A stretch of 64,000 nt of DNA from positions 33,909,758 through 33,973,757 of the forward strand of contig CM053266.1 in the NCBI GenBank assembly GCA_028583415.1, in the 5' to 3' direction. How positions within the stretch are numbered: the first letter of the stretch is position 1; each line of letters starts with the position of its first letter. This DNA comes from Protea cynaroides. Taxonomy: Eukaryota; Streptophyta; Magnoliopsida; Proteales; Proteaceae. Below are positions 54,601 to 64,000 of the stretch, piece by piece. The notes beneath the pieces are model-generated. The model made no database searches. It saw only the letters and a program-made list of their open reading frames with translations, and was not told where the DNA came from. Position numbers and translations under genes: made by a program.

Positions 54601-57600
54601 GTTATCTCCAATATATTTCAATTCCTTTAGCAGTTACTTTCCTAGTTAGTTAATTTCCTTTATCAATTCATTTCCATGTTGAGAGCCAATTTTAAGCTCT
54701 ATTTAAAGTGATGTAAGGCTTAGGCCAAAGGAGAGATCTGAAGGAATGAAAGAAATTTGGTTTATGCTATGTCTGTGAGAGACAGATGAGTGAGAGACTC
54801 ATGAGGTGAGAGACGTATGGTGGTGAGAAGCTGCTTAGGCCTTAAGGTGAGATGCTTTAGGTCATATCCCCCTACCTTTCTTCCATCCTTTCTTCCCTCC
54901 ACCTGTTGATTCTTTTCCTTTTCTCGTTATATTTCAAATAAAAAAAATAAAAAAATAAAAAATAAATATAAAAACCCAAAGAAGAGAGAAAGTACTGTTC
55001 ACGGTGTACTGTTCATCGATCCTATTGTGGGGCTGGTTCTTAATTTGTTGAGTTGGGGACTGGTCCTACATTAGGGGGGGGGGAGGATTGTATATTGGAA
55101 ATATTTGTGTGTGGGTCCATACCCTATTATGTAGCCCTTTTTTGAGGTTATGGCCTTCGGCAAGCTATTGCTGTACTTTTCCTTTTGTACTTTAACTATT
55201 CTTTGGCATTAAGTTTTGTGAGACCAAAGAATAAATAAAACAAAAAATTTGGGTGTGGGAGGTTGGGCACAAGTTTGACAGTTGATGCCCTTATACATCA
55301 TTGTAATATTACTTTGGTCAGCATCAGTAAAAGGAACTTTTTGTACAAATTCTTCTCTTTCCCCAACCACCCCTTTCCCTTTTGGGTGGTCCTAAAGACT
55401 CAAATCGCAACAGAAGAGGAAAAGTATGTGCCAGTGTTGCGAACATCCGTACTTCTACCACTATGCACATTCCAAAATTCGAACACGAGACCTCTCCTTT
55501 AACTGCAGGGTGATTGCCTAACTCAACTAGACGGTCATTGATCTTGTACAAATTCTCTTAGTGGGTTAGGTATCCATTAATTGTAAAATATTGCTGATTT
55601 TGATACTTCATGGATCAGAGTGCAACTCATTTGTTTTTCTATCCTGTCCTTCCCAGAATTTAATTAATTTCTATAGCATTTGACAGATTTGAGGCAGTAG
55701 ATACTCAATTGATATTTACTGTCAGTTGTGAGGTTTAATAATTTGCTTATTTTCCAAAGAAAGCTTTGATATGGAAATAGAGAATTTTCTAAGGTGTTAT
55801 TGTTACTTACAATAAAAATGTGTTTTCTATGTTATGTTTAATTCGAATCCATTATATGCCTTGATAATTAACCTTTCTGAAGAAGTTATTGGGATCCAAG
55901 GTCAGTGAAAGATTAAAGCATTAAAAAAGTTCAAATTCACCCCCCAAAAAAAAAAAAAAAAGAACGATTAAAAGCATTTATGCTACTTAAATTAAGTATT
56001 TGAGGGATTGATTAAGAAGGGGAAAAAAGATTAATATGAGGTTTTTCTGTTCCAGGTGCGTGTTGCACGCATTTTCAACACTTATGGACCCCGTATGTGC
56101 ATAGATGATGGACGTGTAGTCAGCAATTTTGTTGCTCAGGTTGGTTCTCTCTATGGCAGTTCCTTGGTAAAGGCTTTGATAATGCGCTGAGTTCTGAAAT
56201 TAAGATATTTTCTATCCTATCATTAGGAAGATTTTCTAACTTACGTACTTTGCAGGTCCTTCGTAAACAACCAATGACAGTATATGGTGATGGAAAACAA
56301 ACACGGAGCTTCCAATATGTTTCTGACTTGGTAATCCTCAAATTTATTTTTTTGACTTTGTTTTATGCATGTTACTTTTCCCTATCGGATTGGCTGAGTT
56401 GTTCTATTGTATCTGTTGTATATAACTACGTGTGCTATCTTTTCTTTTGCAACTTAATTTGAGATTACCAATTGTTTGTGGAGGCCACATAACCTTTGGT
56501 ATTGGTTCAAATCCTATTAGACGCAATTTATTTCCATCCATTTTTTTAGATTTCTATTTCAAAAAAAGATATCTGAATGATTTGAATCAGAGACAATTTT
56601 CAAAAGTTCCTCTTAAGAGTGTTAAGTGTTTTTTTTTTAAAAATGTTTGTTCTTGAAGTAGAAAGCCTGTTTTCTACAAAATGAATAATTATCGAATAAT
56701 CAGGAAGAGTATAGAGAGTTGATGTTTTTTTAGCATATCACTTTTTCGCTGATTCCATTTTTCGAAAAGAATGATTCACAAGACAGATAAGAAAGATATT
56801 TTTACCCATTTGTCATGGAATGCAATTGAAGTGAGTCCGTTTTGGTGATGGAACCTGGACCCTACTAATACATAGATGTTTTTGCATGGTCTTTTCGGTC
56901 CCGATTCCTCCCCTTCTACTGGCACCCTTGCTTGCTCTAACCTTCAATTGGCAAAAACAGAACATAGTCTCTCGCGCGCTCTCCTTTTTCAGCTTCCTTC
57001 AGTCGGTAGGCTTGAATCGGTGTGCGAGGCGAGTGGATTTTACTTAGATAGGGACAACAAAACCATTTCATGGATGCTGGTACTCTAGGGTCTAGACAAA
57101 GGTGACTTTTCCTAGAATTTGTTTGTTTCCTTTCATTTTGAAAACGTCATACAGTAAATCTTTATATGAGATGAGCCTAAAGAGGGAGATAGCAAATGTG
57201 GTATTATTTATCTCAGATCAAAATCATACTTTTCGAAGCTTATTTCAGGGAATTGATGGCAGCTTATTTCTTTGGCTCCAATCTTTGCCCCGACTTTTTT
57301 TTTTTTTTTTTTTTAAATTATTAATGGAAAAGGCAATGTGTCTTTCAGTTGGCCTTTCTGGTCAAGTGATAGGGCCACATCACTTGGTGAATTTCTGATT
57401 ATTGAAGAGATCAAAACCTTAAAGATATCATTTGTTTTGAGAACTACATTGCATGTTGCATGTGCATATTACCCCAAAAAAATTCCTATTGGCTAAGTAT
57501 TTGTGCCTTTTCATCTGATTAACTGCCGTTTTGGGTGGGTGATTGTTTCTTTCTGAATCTCATTGCATGTTTCCATTTAACGTCTAAATGTTGCAGCAAT

Positions 57601-58114
57601 ATGATCGAGTTGAGACTTCTTGCAACTTGCAACTTGCAACTCTTCCTTTTCCCCAATTTGTGGATTTCCTTGAGATAAAATTTTCATAATACAAAATAGA
57701 AGGCTAATGTTTTTGGTGGTAGGTTGATGGATTGGTGGCACTAACGGAGAGCGATCATGTGGGACCATTCAATTTGGGTAACCCGGGCGAATTCACCATG
57801 TTAGAGCTTGCTGAGGTGTGTAATTCATTGAATGATTTAATGGAGACATAATTTGGCTTGCTTAACCATAAGTTTATTTTGCAATTGATTAAATTTACCT
57901 GTTAATGCAGGTTGTCAAAGAGACAATCGACTCTAGTGCAACCATCGAATTCAAACCAAACACTGCAGATGATCCACATAAAAGGAAACCAGATATCACC
58001 AAGGCTAAGGAGCTGCTGAATTGGGAGCCAAAGATCTCTCTGGAGCAAGGCTTGCGTTTAATGGTTACTGATTTCCAGAAACGTATCCAAGAGGAAGGGG
58101 AAGGTCTCAAATAA
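42648..58114 (+). CDS. UXS: UDP-glucuronic acid decarboxylase (UDP-xylose synthase), membrane-anchored
   Basis: Converts UDP-glucuronate to UDP-xylose, the donor for xylan, xyloglucan and arabinogalactan synthesis. The anchored isoforms face the Golgi lumen. Seven exons join to 1,320 bp (439 residues): 42648-43283, 43431-43578, 43713-43792, 56056-56139, 56256-56330, 57723-57815 and 57911-58114. The N-terminus is basic, with one membrane segment at about residues 51-67 (type II anchor). The NAD-binding GGAGFVGSH starts at residue 131, TSTSEVYG marks the active site, and the catalytic pair is Tyr267/Lys271 in YDEGK. The C-terminal NPGEFTMLELAE and PDITKAKELLNWEP are typical of UXS2/UXS4-type enzymes. 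Intron 1 is AT-AC and the others are GT-AG. Intron 3 is 12.3 kb and packed with repeats. The frame is intact throughout. Confidence 0.95.
43284..43430 (+). other. U12-type AT-AC intron (UXS intron 1)
   Basis: The intron starts ATATCCTTTT and ends AC (TATAATTAC). A near-perfect U12 branch site TCCTTGAC lies at 43414-43421, with the branch A 10 bases from the acceptor. Removing exactly these 147 bases joins ...NPIKTI to KTNVMGTLNM, the conserved UXS sequence, in phase 0. No GT-AG alternative gives this join. It is therefore expected to be removed by the minor spliceosome (U11/U12/U4atac/U6atac). Confidence 0.93.
44463..44612 (+). repeat. Au-type SINE in UXS intron 3 (copy a)
   Basis: Shows GTGGTCATGGGTTCGAAT (Pol III box B type: GGTTCGAAT), AACAGCCTCTCCGCAAAG, GGTAAGGCTGC and GGAGCCTCGTG in the Au order. 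Nearly full length. Confidence 0.8.
44820..44935 (+). repeat. Au-type SINE in UXS intron 3 (copy b, 5' truncated)
   Basis: Starts at GGTGGTCATGGGTTCAAAT and continues through AACAACCTCTCTGTGAAGC, GGTAAGGCTGCGG and TGCACTGGGTACACC. Confidence 0.75.
45195..45316 (-). repeat. Au-type SINE in UXS intron 3 (copy c, minus strand)
   Basis: Reverse orientation. The minus strand reads GAGAGGCTG region ... GGTAAGGCTGCGTACACTTT ... GCAATAGCGGGAGCCTCATG ... CTGGGACACC. Confidence 0.8.
45412..45570 (+). repeat. Au-type SINE in UXS intron 3 (copy d)
   Basis: Near full length: AACACAATGGTAAGGTTCTT, CTTGGTGGTCATTAGTTGGA, AACAACCTCTCCATGAAGCG, GGAGCCTCGTGCACTGGGTA. Confidence 0.8.
46283..46739. repeat. MULE-like terminus with a small unassigned reading frame beside it
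   Basis: Starts GGGTAAATTGCTTGTACCTC, followed by ACCTTAAAG and GGTACCCTTATTC. The layout matches the terminus at 3347 and recalls that of the Pack-MULE. The minus strand of 46527-46739 has a 70-codon frame (KDWRDQFPDFELVLRWLEAS) with gene-like composition and no family I recognise. It could be another captured fragment. No second terminus was found. Confidence 0.3.
46745..47420 (-). mobile_element. Copia 3' fragment (RNase H end and LTR), minus strand
   Basis: The minus strand from about 47400 reads SQNICELMWLQRLMSDL and MMLYCDNKSAISIAHNPIQY, a Copia RNase H end, then a polypurine tract ACTTGAGGGGGAG (47068-47080) and an LTR starting TGTTGTAACATC at 47067. The LTR contains three copies of a 32-bp repeat (around 46906-47000, core CACATGGGCAATAGCCCCAC) and a TATA-like CTCTATAAATAAAGC. 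The rest of the element is missing or unrecognisable. Confidence 0.75.
47421..48510. other. Unclassified intron sequence
   Basis: Reading frames here show no domain. Around 47415-47530 there are repeated AACAACTTGTAG-like words. It may belong to the Copia remnant or to a further insertion. Confidence 0.3.
48519..50282. mobile_element. Non-autonomous hAT-like element with GTATCG subterminal repeats
   Basis: 1,764 bp between perfect 8-bp target repeats CTTGCTTC (48511-48518 and 50283-50290). The ends are inverted: CAATGAATCAAGTATCG at the left and the reverse complement of CAAGGAATCAAGTATCG at the right. An 8-bp duplication and CAAxG ends point to the hAT superfamily. Both subterminal zones are filled with variants of GTATCG / CGATAC (48530-48620 and 49920-50270, such as GAGGCGTATCG), possible transposase-binding arrays. 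The AT-rich centre has no transposase. Confidence 0.8.
50291..53490. other. Repeat-derived intron sequence, mostly unclassified
   Basis: A frame at 50650-50832 starts FKDVWHVPNVIR, which resembles the segment after the Copia protease, but the similarity is short. About 52540-52680 looks LTR-like with TATAAATACAAG. Poly-A tracts lie at 51655-51673 and 53030-53090. No gene is supported. Confidence 0.3.
53492..53650 (+). repeat. Au-type SINE in UXS intron 3 (copy e)
   Basis: GATGGTAAGGTTGTAATATT, TGGTGGTCAAGGTTCAACAC, CAGCCTCTCCGCGTTG, CCAGACCCTGCAGTAGCGGG and GCACTGGGACGCCCTTTT. Nearly full length, with the 3' T-run retained. Confidence 0.82.
54023..54615. repeat. Tandem duplication (304-bp period) rich in AAGATC/TCTCAC words
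   Basis: Unit 1 starts GATGCAGTATTATTCAGCCC at 54023 and unit 2 starts GATGTAGTATTATTCAGCCC at 54327. Each unit is itself made of many short variants of CACAAGATCTCAC, then a shared TAAAGCATTTGATTGGAAAG segment. It could be part of an LTR, but no TG...CA border was fixed. Confidence 0.8.
54616..56055. other. Right part of UXS intron 3
   Basis: Includes a G-run at 55073-55083, a poly-A tract near 55950 and the acceptor TTCCAG at 56050-56055. No gene or classified repeat. Confidence 0.4.
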
Positions 58115-58813
58115 GATAGGCAGCTACTTTGTATAGTACGGAAAACATGTCCTGATCTCATGATGAGGAATTTGTTTATTTTTTGAACAAGTCAACTGCT
58201 CCTATGATGGGGATTTTTTATAATTATCCTTAATATCATATGGTTCCTTATCATACATTTCATCCTCATCTCTATCTATCGCCTGGAAAATTCAACTTGA
58301 GGACTTGTTATGCTTTTGGTTTCTCAGATGGTATGAGGTTGTAGTCCAGGCTTTCCAGCCTTGTATCAGGTCTGTTATTATTGGAGCAGAAATCTCATAT
58401 AAAAGTTGATCCATGATAAGCAATAGGAAATCCCTGCTGAATTCCACTGCTCAAGTGTAGGTTGAGCGAAATAGCTGGAAGAACATATTCAATGGTGTAA
58501 TTTTCTTTATTCATTGTTTGGTTGGATTTGGTAAGTTTCTCAACTCAACATTGTGCCAATTAAATAGGTTCGGCTACATGGATCTTTTGGCTCTATTCAA
58601 AGTCATGCTAGTTTTAAATCCTAAGCTAACAATTGATAAGTTAGCTATCCGCACTATAATTTTGTTTATTAAGCAGCCGGATTTCAGCCAGAATCAATGA
58701 AAGTGTTCTTGCATGGTCGTAGGTTACTGAACTGATAGACTGAGCTCAGTATTTAAGCCACCGTGTTTACAGGATCAGATGTCCCATTTTGCTTCCACAA
58801 CACAATTGCTATC
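58115..58813. other. UXS 3' UTR and intergenic sequence
   Basis: Follows the UXS stop. AT-rich 3' sequence with several AATAAA-like words, but no single polyadenylation signal stands out. Confidence 0.4.
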
Positions 58814-58963
58814 GCAACCAAATTGTCTCCTGCCGACCTATCGCCTGCCAATGGCAGGATTTCAACCGGCCCACCTCCCCATGTATTGATAGGCAGGCTG
58901 ACTGATCCCCAACCCCTTGGATCAGCCGCAGGACCCTCCTACCGCAGGAGAGGATTTGGATTC
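58814..58963. mobile_element. Foldback MITE, copy 5 (short), between UXS and SF3B3
   Basis: 150 bp with ends GCAACCAAATTGTCTCCTGC and GCAGGAGAGGATTTGGATTC (inverted), between perfect 9-bp target repeats ATTGCTATC (58805-58813 and 58964-58972). The arms share the (A)AATCxTCTCCTGC core with the other copies. The internal region is shorter, with small nested palindromes (CCTGCCAATGGCAGG). Confidence 0.85.
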
Positions 58964-59213
58964 ATTGCTATCAGGCTCCAATTGATTGGAAGAAAAAGTA
59001 AAGTGAAATTTTTTAAATTTAAATAAAACTTCAATTATTATTGTATAAACTACTTAAATTTCTCATCATATTCAATAATAATATTTATTAGATGTAAAAT
59101 TATCTACTTTTTAAATTTAAGGGATTTGAATGCAAAAGAAAAAGATGTTAAATCAATAACTAAATTTGATATTAATTATATAGTAGGATATGATAGCATA
59201 TGTATAAAAAAAA

Positions 59214-59262
59214 ATGACATCTCAGTGCATGAGACTCCCGCTATTACAGAGAGAGAGAGAGA
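59214..59262 (-). repeat. Au-type SINE 3' end fragment and GA microsatellite
   Basis: The minus strand shows TAATAGCGGGAGTCTCATGCAC (59224-59245 region), the 3' end of an Au SINE, adjoining a GAGAGA run at 59248-59270. Confidence 0.6.
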
Positions 59263-59738
59263 GAGAGAGACAGAGAAATTCCCCTTACAACCAGAAATTT
59301 CACTTTCTTTCCCTTAAATTCCCCTTACAACCAATCAGAACCAAAGCCTGGGCCTCAAATATAACAACCAAGAATATTGGCATGAGGCCTCTGCTACCAC
59401 ATGGAATATTGTTACAGTCCACACCTTTTGTACAACTACTATTTGAAGGTTAAAATAAACGCACGCACGAGAGAGAGAAAGGAATTAAGCCTTCCCATAA
59501 CACGTGTACATATTCAAGAAATATCTTAACATTAGTGATGGACTAGATATCAATACATGCAAGAGCCAAAACTCAAAAGGGTCAAAACAACTCATATCGA
59601 GTGATTTTTGCTTGTAGTTGGACTCAAATCCACCCAAGTGCCTGGGTTGCTTCAGGTATTTTCAGTAGTGTACAGAGATCACCAAGATAATAGGTGCTAG
59701 CATTTCCGTCGGATCAGAAGGCCCAGTAGACATGCTTC

Positions 59739-62700
59739 TCATATGATCTTATTCCTGATGTCTTCAAGTTTCTTCAGTATCTCCCCTGGAGTTCTATCTA
59801 GTTCATCAGCAATCTTCCTCTGCAAATCAGCAGGCAGTGTGGGAAACTGTTCACAGAGATCTCCATCAATCACATCCTGCACGTTAATCCCAAAAATGTT
59901 CAGTTCACTTCACTTCATCCCTTGCCACCAAATAATGATATAAATACAATCAAGTAACTGCTAACAAATTAAGACCATTGGGTTGCAAACATGACCCTTA
60001 TCCCCCCTTATCTCAGTGAAATGGTTAGGAGGATCAAATTTGGAAAAGCAAACTAATTTTGCGCCAGATGGACCAAAGCATGAACCAAACAAGCAATGTA
60101 GTACAAATATTTATTCCCTTAATTGTGTTCTTCCCCTTATTCTTTCAGACCATCCAAAGGGGAAAAGTATACTGATAGCGTGGGGGCTCGGTTTTTCTTT
60201 TTCGTTATCAAGGAGACGCCCACATGTTGACAAACTAACACAGTTGTTCCAAAAGAAGAATCAGAAATAACTGAAGCCGTGAAACTAAGGGTGTCTTTGT
60301 TATCCATGCTTAGAATCTCTTTTTGGCCCAGGAATTGTTTTGACATCAATAAATAGTTGTTTGGTATCCATTCTTGACCCCTATTTCTCTTCCTGAGAAT
60401 GGGAGGGACTCCAGAACCCCCCCCCCCCCCTCTTTTTCTCCCAGTGCACAGGTGACAGGTTGATCCAAGGAGCATACTGATTATCAAATATACAATTATC
60501 TTCCAGTAGCTTAAGATAAGAAATGAACTTGAAGATAGGCTGATATAGAATTCAGTATGATTATAGCACAGATGGGACATTAGATGATAGAGCATGCCAT
60601 GTCACTTAATCAAGATTTTTTGTTTCCTCTTTTGGATTTTGTTAGCATTGTGAGAATCTTCATAGAGGAGCATTACAATTCCAGCAACATGTCTAGGGGC
60701 ATTGTGACTGCAGTTAAATAGGGGAGTGGGGAAATGAAAATTATTTTCAGACAGCTGATTGGATGTCCTAATGCTCCTCAATGCATATTCTCATGAACTT
60801 AGAGTTTTCTTTTTTCTTGGGTGTATATGCAACTCACAAGTGACTCTGAGTTGTGACTATGTATGTCAAGAAAATTCAGTCTCAAAAGTTTACCTTCACT
60901 GGGAAGTACGCCGATCTGAAGCCCATGTGATCTCTGCCACACAAAGGTGGGTGCTCCTGCCTCATATGCATCTCCAGATGAGAAAAGAAGTCAACATCTT
61001 CCCTGGATGCGAAAGCAAGCAAAGCTCCCAAGCTGCCCATGACAGTCCCATAAATGATGCACTCACCACCCCCTGGTATGAGGGATGCCTTCTGCAAGCA
61101 TGTGACCACATCACCCACATGGAATTGTACGATCGCCTCTACCTTGTTTGGAGCCCCATTCAGCTTCCCCTGCTCCCACTTTATCTTCCCTCCTGTTGGA
61201 TCTTCCTCAATCTCATCTGAGACATCCTGTGGTAAACGCACAAAGTACACATTCCCAAACTTGTCGACACCTGCCATGGTGTCAAAGTCTATGTGGTGGG
61301 ATGCCGTAAGCCATCTTGGAACACTATCATCTGCAAATATATAAAGCTGATTTTCATCCCGTCTATACTTGCAGTAATGGAATGACTGTAAAGAAAAGCA
61401 CCAATGCACAGTTAGTATAGAAGTTAAATAATAAGTGGCAAAAATAAAATGGATATTGCATCAAAATAGAAATAATGATGCAAATTAGAATAGTTGGTCA
61501 TGTTAGATAGGGAGGACCCCACAAATTAAATTGTCATTTTTCACCTGATAGAGAACCAAAGGAGTTATACTGATAAAATAAAAAGCTAAGGTACTAGGAG
61601 TAAAGTACAACACCAACAACAGACCAAAAGCCTAAAAGTCAAAAAGTAAGGGCTCATGGAAAGTTAGCAGACCTCAAAAACTGTCAAATTTCAACCAGAC
61701 TAACACAAAAAAATCAACCAAGGTACTAAATCCAGTCCATCTTGGTATTTAACCGTAAAATAACCCAGATTGGGCTGAGCACAGTTATTTAGACAACATT
61801 ATAAAAATGAGCATAAGAAAAAAAAACATAGACAAAGGCATTATAATAAGGGGAGGGGTTCTCTGGGGGAGCAGTCCATGAAAAGGGGACTTTTGTTGGT
61901 GGCTGGATAAAGCAGAGGGATATTACGGAAACTTCAAATACCGGGGGGGGGGTTGGGCTTTTCACCTTTTTGAGGGTGAGATGCCCCAAACTTTTCCCTT
62001 ATAATAATTAACACTCTTTCACAACATTAAACCATTAATTGATGACTATTAACATTTTACGAGAAGGTATATATGATGACAAATAAATAATTAATAATTT
62101 AAGCCACAGGCTCACTTGAAGTCAGACAATTCAAGTGCAGTCAGGTTCAAACATGAAAGTCAAATTTAAGCAGCTGCAACAAGCCCAAGTTGCAATGCTA
62201 GGGAAAACCAAAACCATTGATCTTTGCTTTCATAATACATTGGGCACCAGCATTTAAACTTCAAAATCACATGCATCCCTTTTTACCTTTTATTATCCAA
62301 AATAATGTGATATATATAGCATGGTGAAGATATATATAATCAGTTCATATCTAGCTTGTTGCTCCCTTAGCTTGCTGAAGTATAATACATGGCCCTATTA
62401 ATTAAAAAACCAATTTAAGTTGTTACCCTCTATGTAATCAATCATTCATGTCTCATGAAATTGAGGGTCATAATTTATTTCATAAATACATTCATACTAG
62501 ACTATAAAATCTTCAATCCCATGAAACTTTACAGGGAATGTTGAGAAGAAACCACTAGTTGCTTCACAAAAGTAGGCAAGTTTTGTGCAGTTGGAAGTAA
62601 GGAAATAATAAAGCCAACCAAAAAGAAGGGCCAGACTAGTTGGCATACTGCAGATGGTGTTTCTAAGAATCTTGAAGGACCAAATTACGAGGTTCACACT

Positions 62701-64000
62701 TACCCAAAAAAAATAAAAAAATTACGAGGTTCATGTTATAGAGTGAGATACATGCTTCATGCCCTTCAGACTTCTTCACCCTCATTTATTTAGGGTTTTC
62801 AAAATCTCATTTTTTGATGCACTATTCCACAAGATCCACATCAAAGGTTTCTCTAATAGATGTCCACTGACTTTAAGCTAATGAATTATACTATAGTGTA
62901 ACCAAACCTACGGTTGACCTCTTTTTTTTTCTTTTTTTTTTCCCCCTATTGGTTTATTACTTATGAACATTCTCCAGAATCAGAAGCTACAATCTCAATT
63001 ACCTTCTCTTATGAAATGATGATAAGGCACCATTGGTATTCTGTACATGAGAAAACAAAACGATTTACTTTAATTTACGAAGAGTTTCATATGCTTCTCG
63101 ATTTTCCTTTTTTGTGATGCTAGTTGATAAGCTGGTCTCTGTTGCATGCCTGATTGGACTGTGTGCCTAAGCTTAATGACTCAACTCTCATGCTTAAAAC
63201 TCAGGAGGTCTTATTGTATTCCTTTTCAAACTATTATTAAGAGCATGTAAAAGAAAAAATATAAGCAATAACAGACAGTTTCTGTATAACACAGAGAGAT
63301 ACATAAGTTGTACTCCCTACGGAACATACCTCTTGGATATCACCAACATAAATCCGGTCACGGTATGTGTGAATAGAGACAATCGTGTTGGGGAAAAGCT
63401 TATTTTCACATTTCCTGAGCAATCTCCTTTTCCCTAGATCATATAATCTGAGCACTGGTCCAATGCCAGCAAGTAATCTTCCTTGGTATTGGCATAAAGC
63501 AAGAGGAATGCCGTCTACTTGCGTCTTGTGCAGAAGTTCAAGGGATTTTCCATCTTCTATGAATCTATAGACATGAATGAATCCTGCTGTAAATCTTTTC
63601 TTGGGCCAAAACTGCAATGCTTTTGCTGTACCAACCGCCAAGAGAGTTCCATATTCCTTGTCATGGAAGTTTACAGTACAGATACTAAATGCAGCCTCAT
63701 TATCCTGAAGCTCTAACAGACAAGTGGTGTTTGCACTCCTGGGATCAAGAACTCTGATGCAAGACACCCACTTGTCCGACTCTGCCTTTGGATAGCCATA
63801 TTGCTCATCAGAAAGAGGATCATCCTTGTCCTCATCATCACCCCCATTTTCCATCTGTTCCAAATTACCATTTGCATTCTCCCCCATCCCAGCAGCCTCC
63901 AAGAATTCCTTCCTTGCAGCTTCACGCTCTTCTGCAGTAAACGCTCCCTGATCACTCTCAATTATAACCAACAATTTCCGCTTGGGGTGAAGGACAAACT
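59739..64000 (-). CDS. SF3B3: Splicing factor 3B subunit 3 (SF3b130/SAP130), C-terminal part
   Basis: Core subunit of SF3b in the U2 snRNP (and the U11/U12 di-snRNP), which helps recognise the branch site. It is a large beta-propeller protein of the DDB1/CPSF160 fold, about 1,200 residues. Only the last three exons are in the window: from 63330 to beyond 64000, 60894-61385 and 59739-59876 (stop TGA 59739-59741). Junctions are CAAGAG|GTATGT, TTACAG|TCATTCC, GTGAAG|GTAAAC and GTGCAG|GATGTG. Recognisable parts are FVLHPKRKLLVIIESDQ, an acidic insert (GGDDEDKDDPLSDEQYG), YVGDIQE|SFHYCKYRRDEN, HMRQEHPPLCGRDH and the C-terminal DVIDGDLCEQFPTLPADLQ. About 430 residues are seen, all in frame. It is convergent with UXS, with about 1.6 kb between their stop codons. 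Confidence 0.95.
59877..60893 (-). other. Last intron of SF3B3
   Basis: GT-AG intron of about 1 kb. It contains a run of C at 60418-60430. No gene inside. Confidence 0.85.
61386..63329 (-). other. Penultimate visible intron of SF3B3
   Basis: GT-AG intron of 1.94 kb, AT-rich. It has a G-run at 61943-61952 and a T-rich tract near 62920-62940. No gene or bordered repeat inside. Confidence 0.85.

Noticed and set aside
58763..59026. 87-residue protein after UXS
   Set aside because: It covers the short foldback MITE and flanking AT-rich DNA, with no domain.
60882..61409. Plus-strand frames at 60759-61344 as genes
   Set aside because: They are antisense shadows of a strongly conserved SF3B3 exon.

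Overview
The window is nuclear DNA of a flowering plant. The evidence is spliceosomal introns, a plant UDP-xylose synthase, plant monoacylglycerol-lipase-type esterases, a ribosomal-protein promoter with telo-box and TGGGCY elements, Au-type SINEs, Copia and LINE fragments and MULE/hAT-like DNA transposons. The species cannot be named from sequence alone. All gene structures below were built by hand from reading frame and splice sites. Each intact gene keeps frame across every junction.

Layout. (1) 1-1031: ribosomal protein L35 on the minus strand (last exon outside the window) with its promoter. (2) 1032-5424: repeats, including a 235-bp foldback element and a broken chloroplast J-domain gene. 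(3) 5425-33690: two tandem copies of a nine-exon MAGL / caffeoylshikimate-esterase-like alpha/beta hydrolase, both with intact 321-residue reading frames. Copy 1 lies in 6825-10983. Copy 2 is stretched over 15571-32017 because intron 6 took in a 12.2-kb Copia retrotransposon. That Copia contains a second long LTR-like element, which in turn contains a Pack-MULE carrying pieces of an EF-hand gene and a RING-finger gene. (4) 33691-40377: a LINE split by two mutually inverted copies of one long-LTR family, with a foldback element in its endonuclease. (5) 42648-58114: membrane-anchored UDP-glucuronate decarboxylase (UXS), seven coding exons. Its first intron is a clear U12-type AT-AC intron, and its third is 12.3 kb long and full of SINEs, a Copia 3' end, a hAT-like element and tandem repeats. 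(6) 59739-64000: the 3' end of splicing factor 3B subunit 3, on the minus strand and convergent with UXS.

The genes do not form a pathway. L35 and SF3B3 are housekeeping genes. UXS makes UDP-xylose for cell-wall polymers. The MAGL pair probably acts on monoacylglycerols or phenolic esters. The most interesting biology is in the mobile DNA: a gene-capturing MULE with 9-bp target duplications, a family of about 150-235-bp hairpin elements with MULE-type 9-bp target duplications (two have paralogous empty sites inside this window), and the nested insertion stack within an apparently still intact gene.
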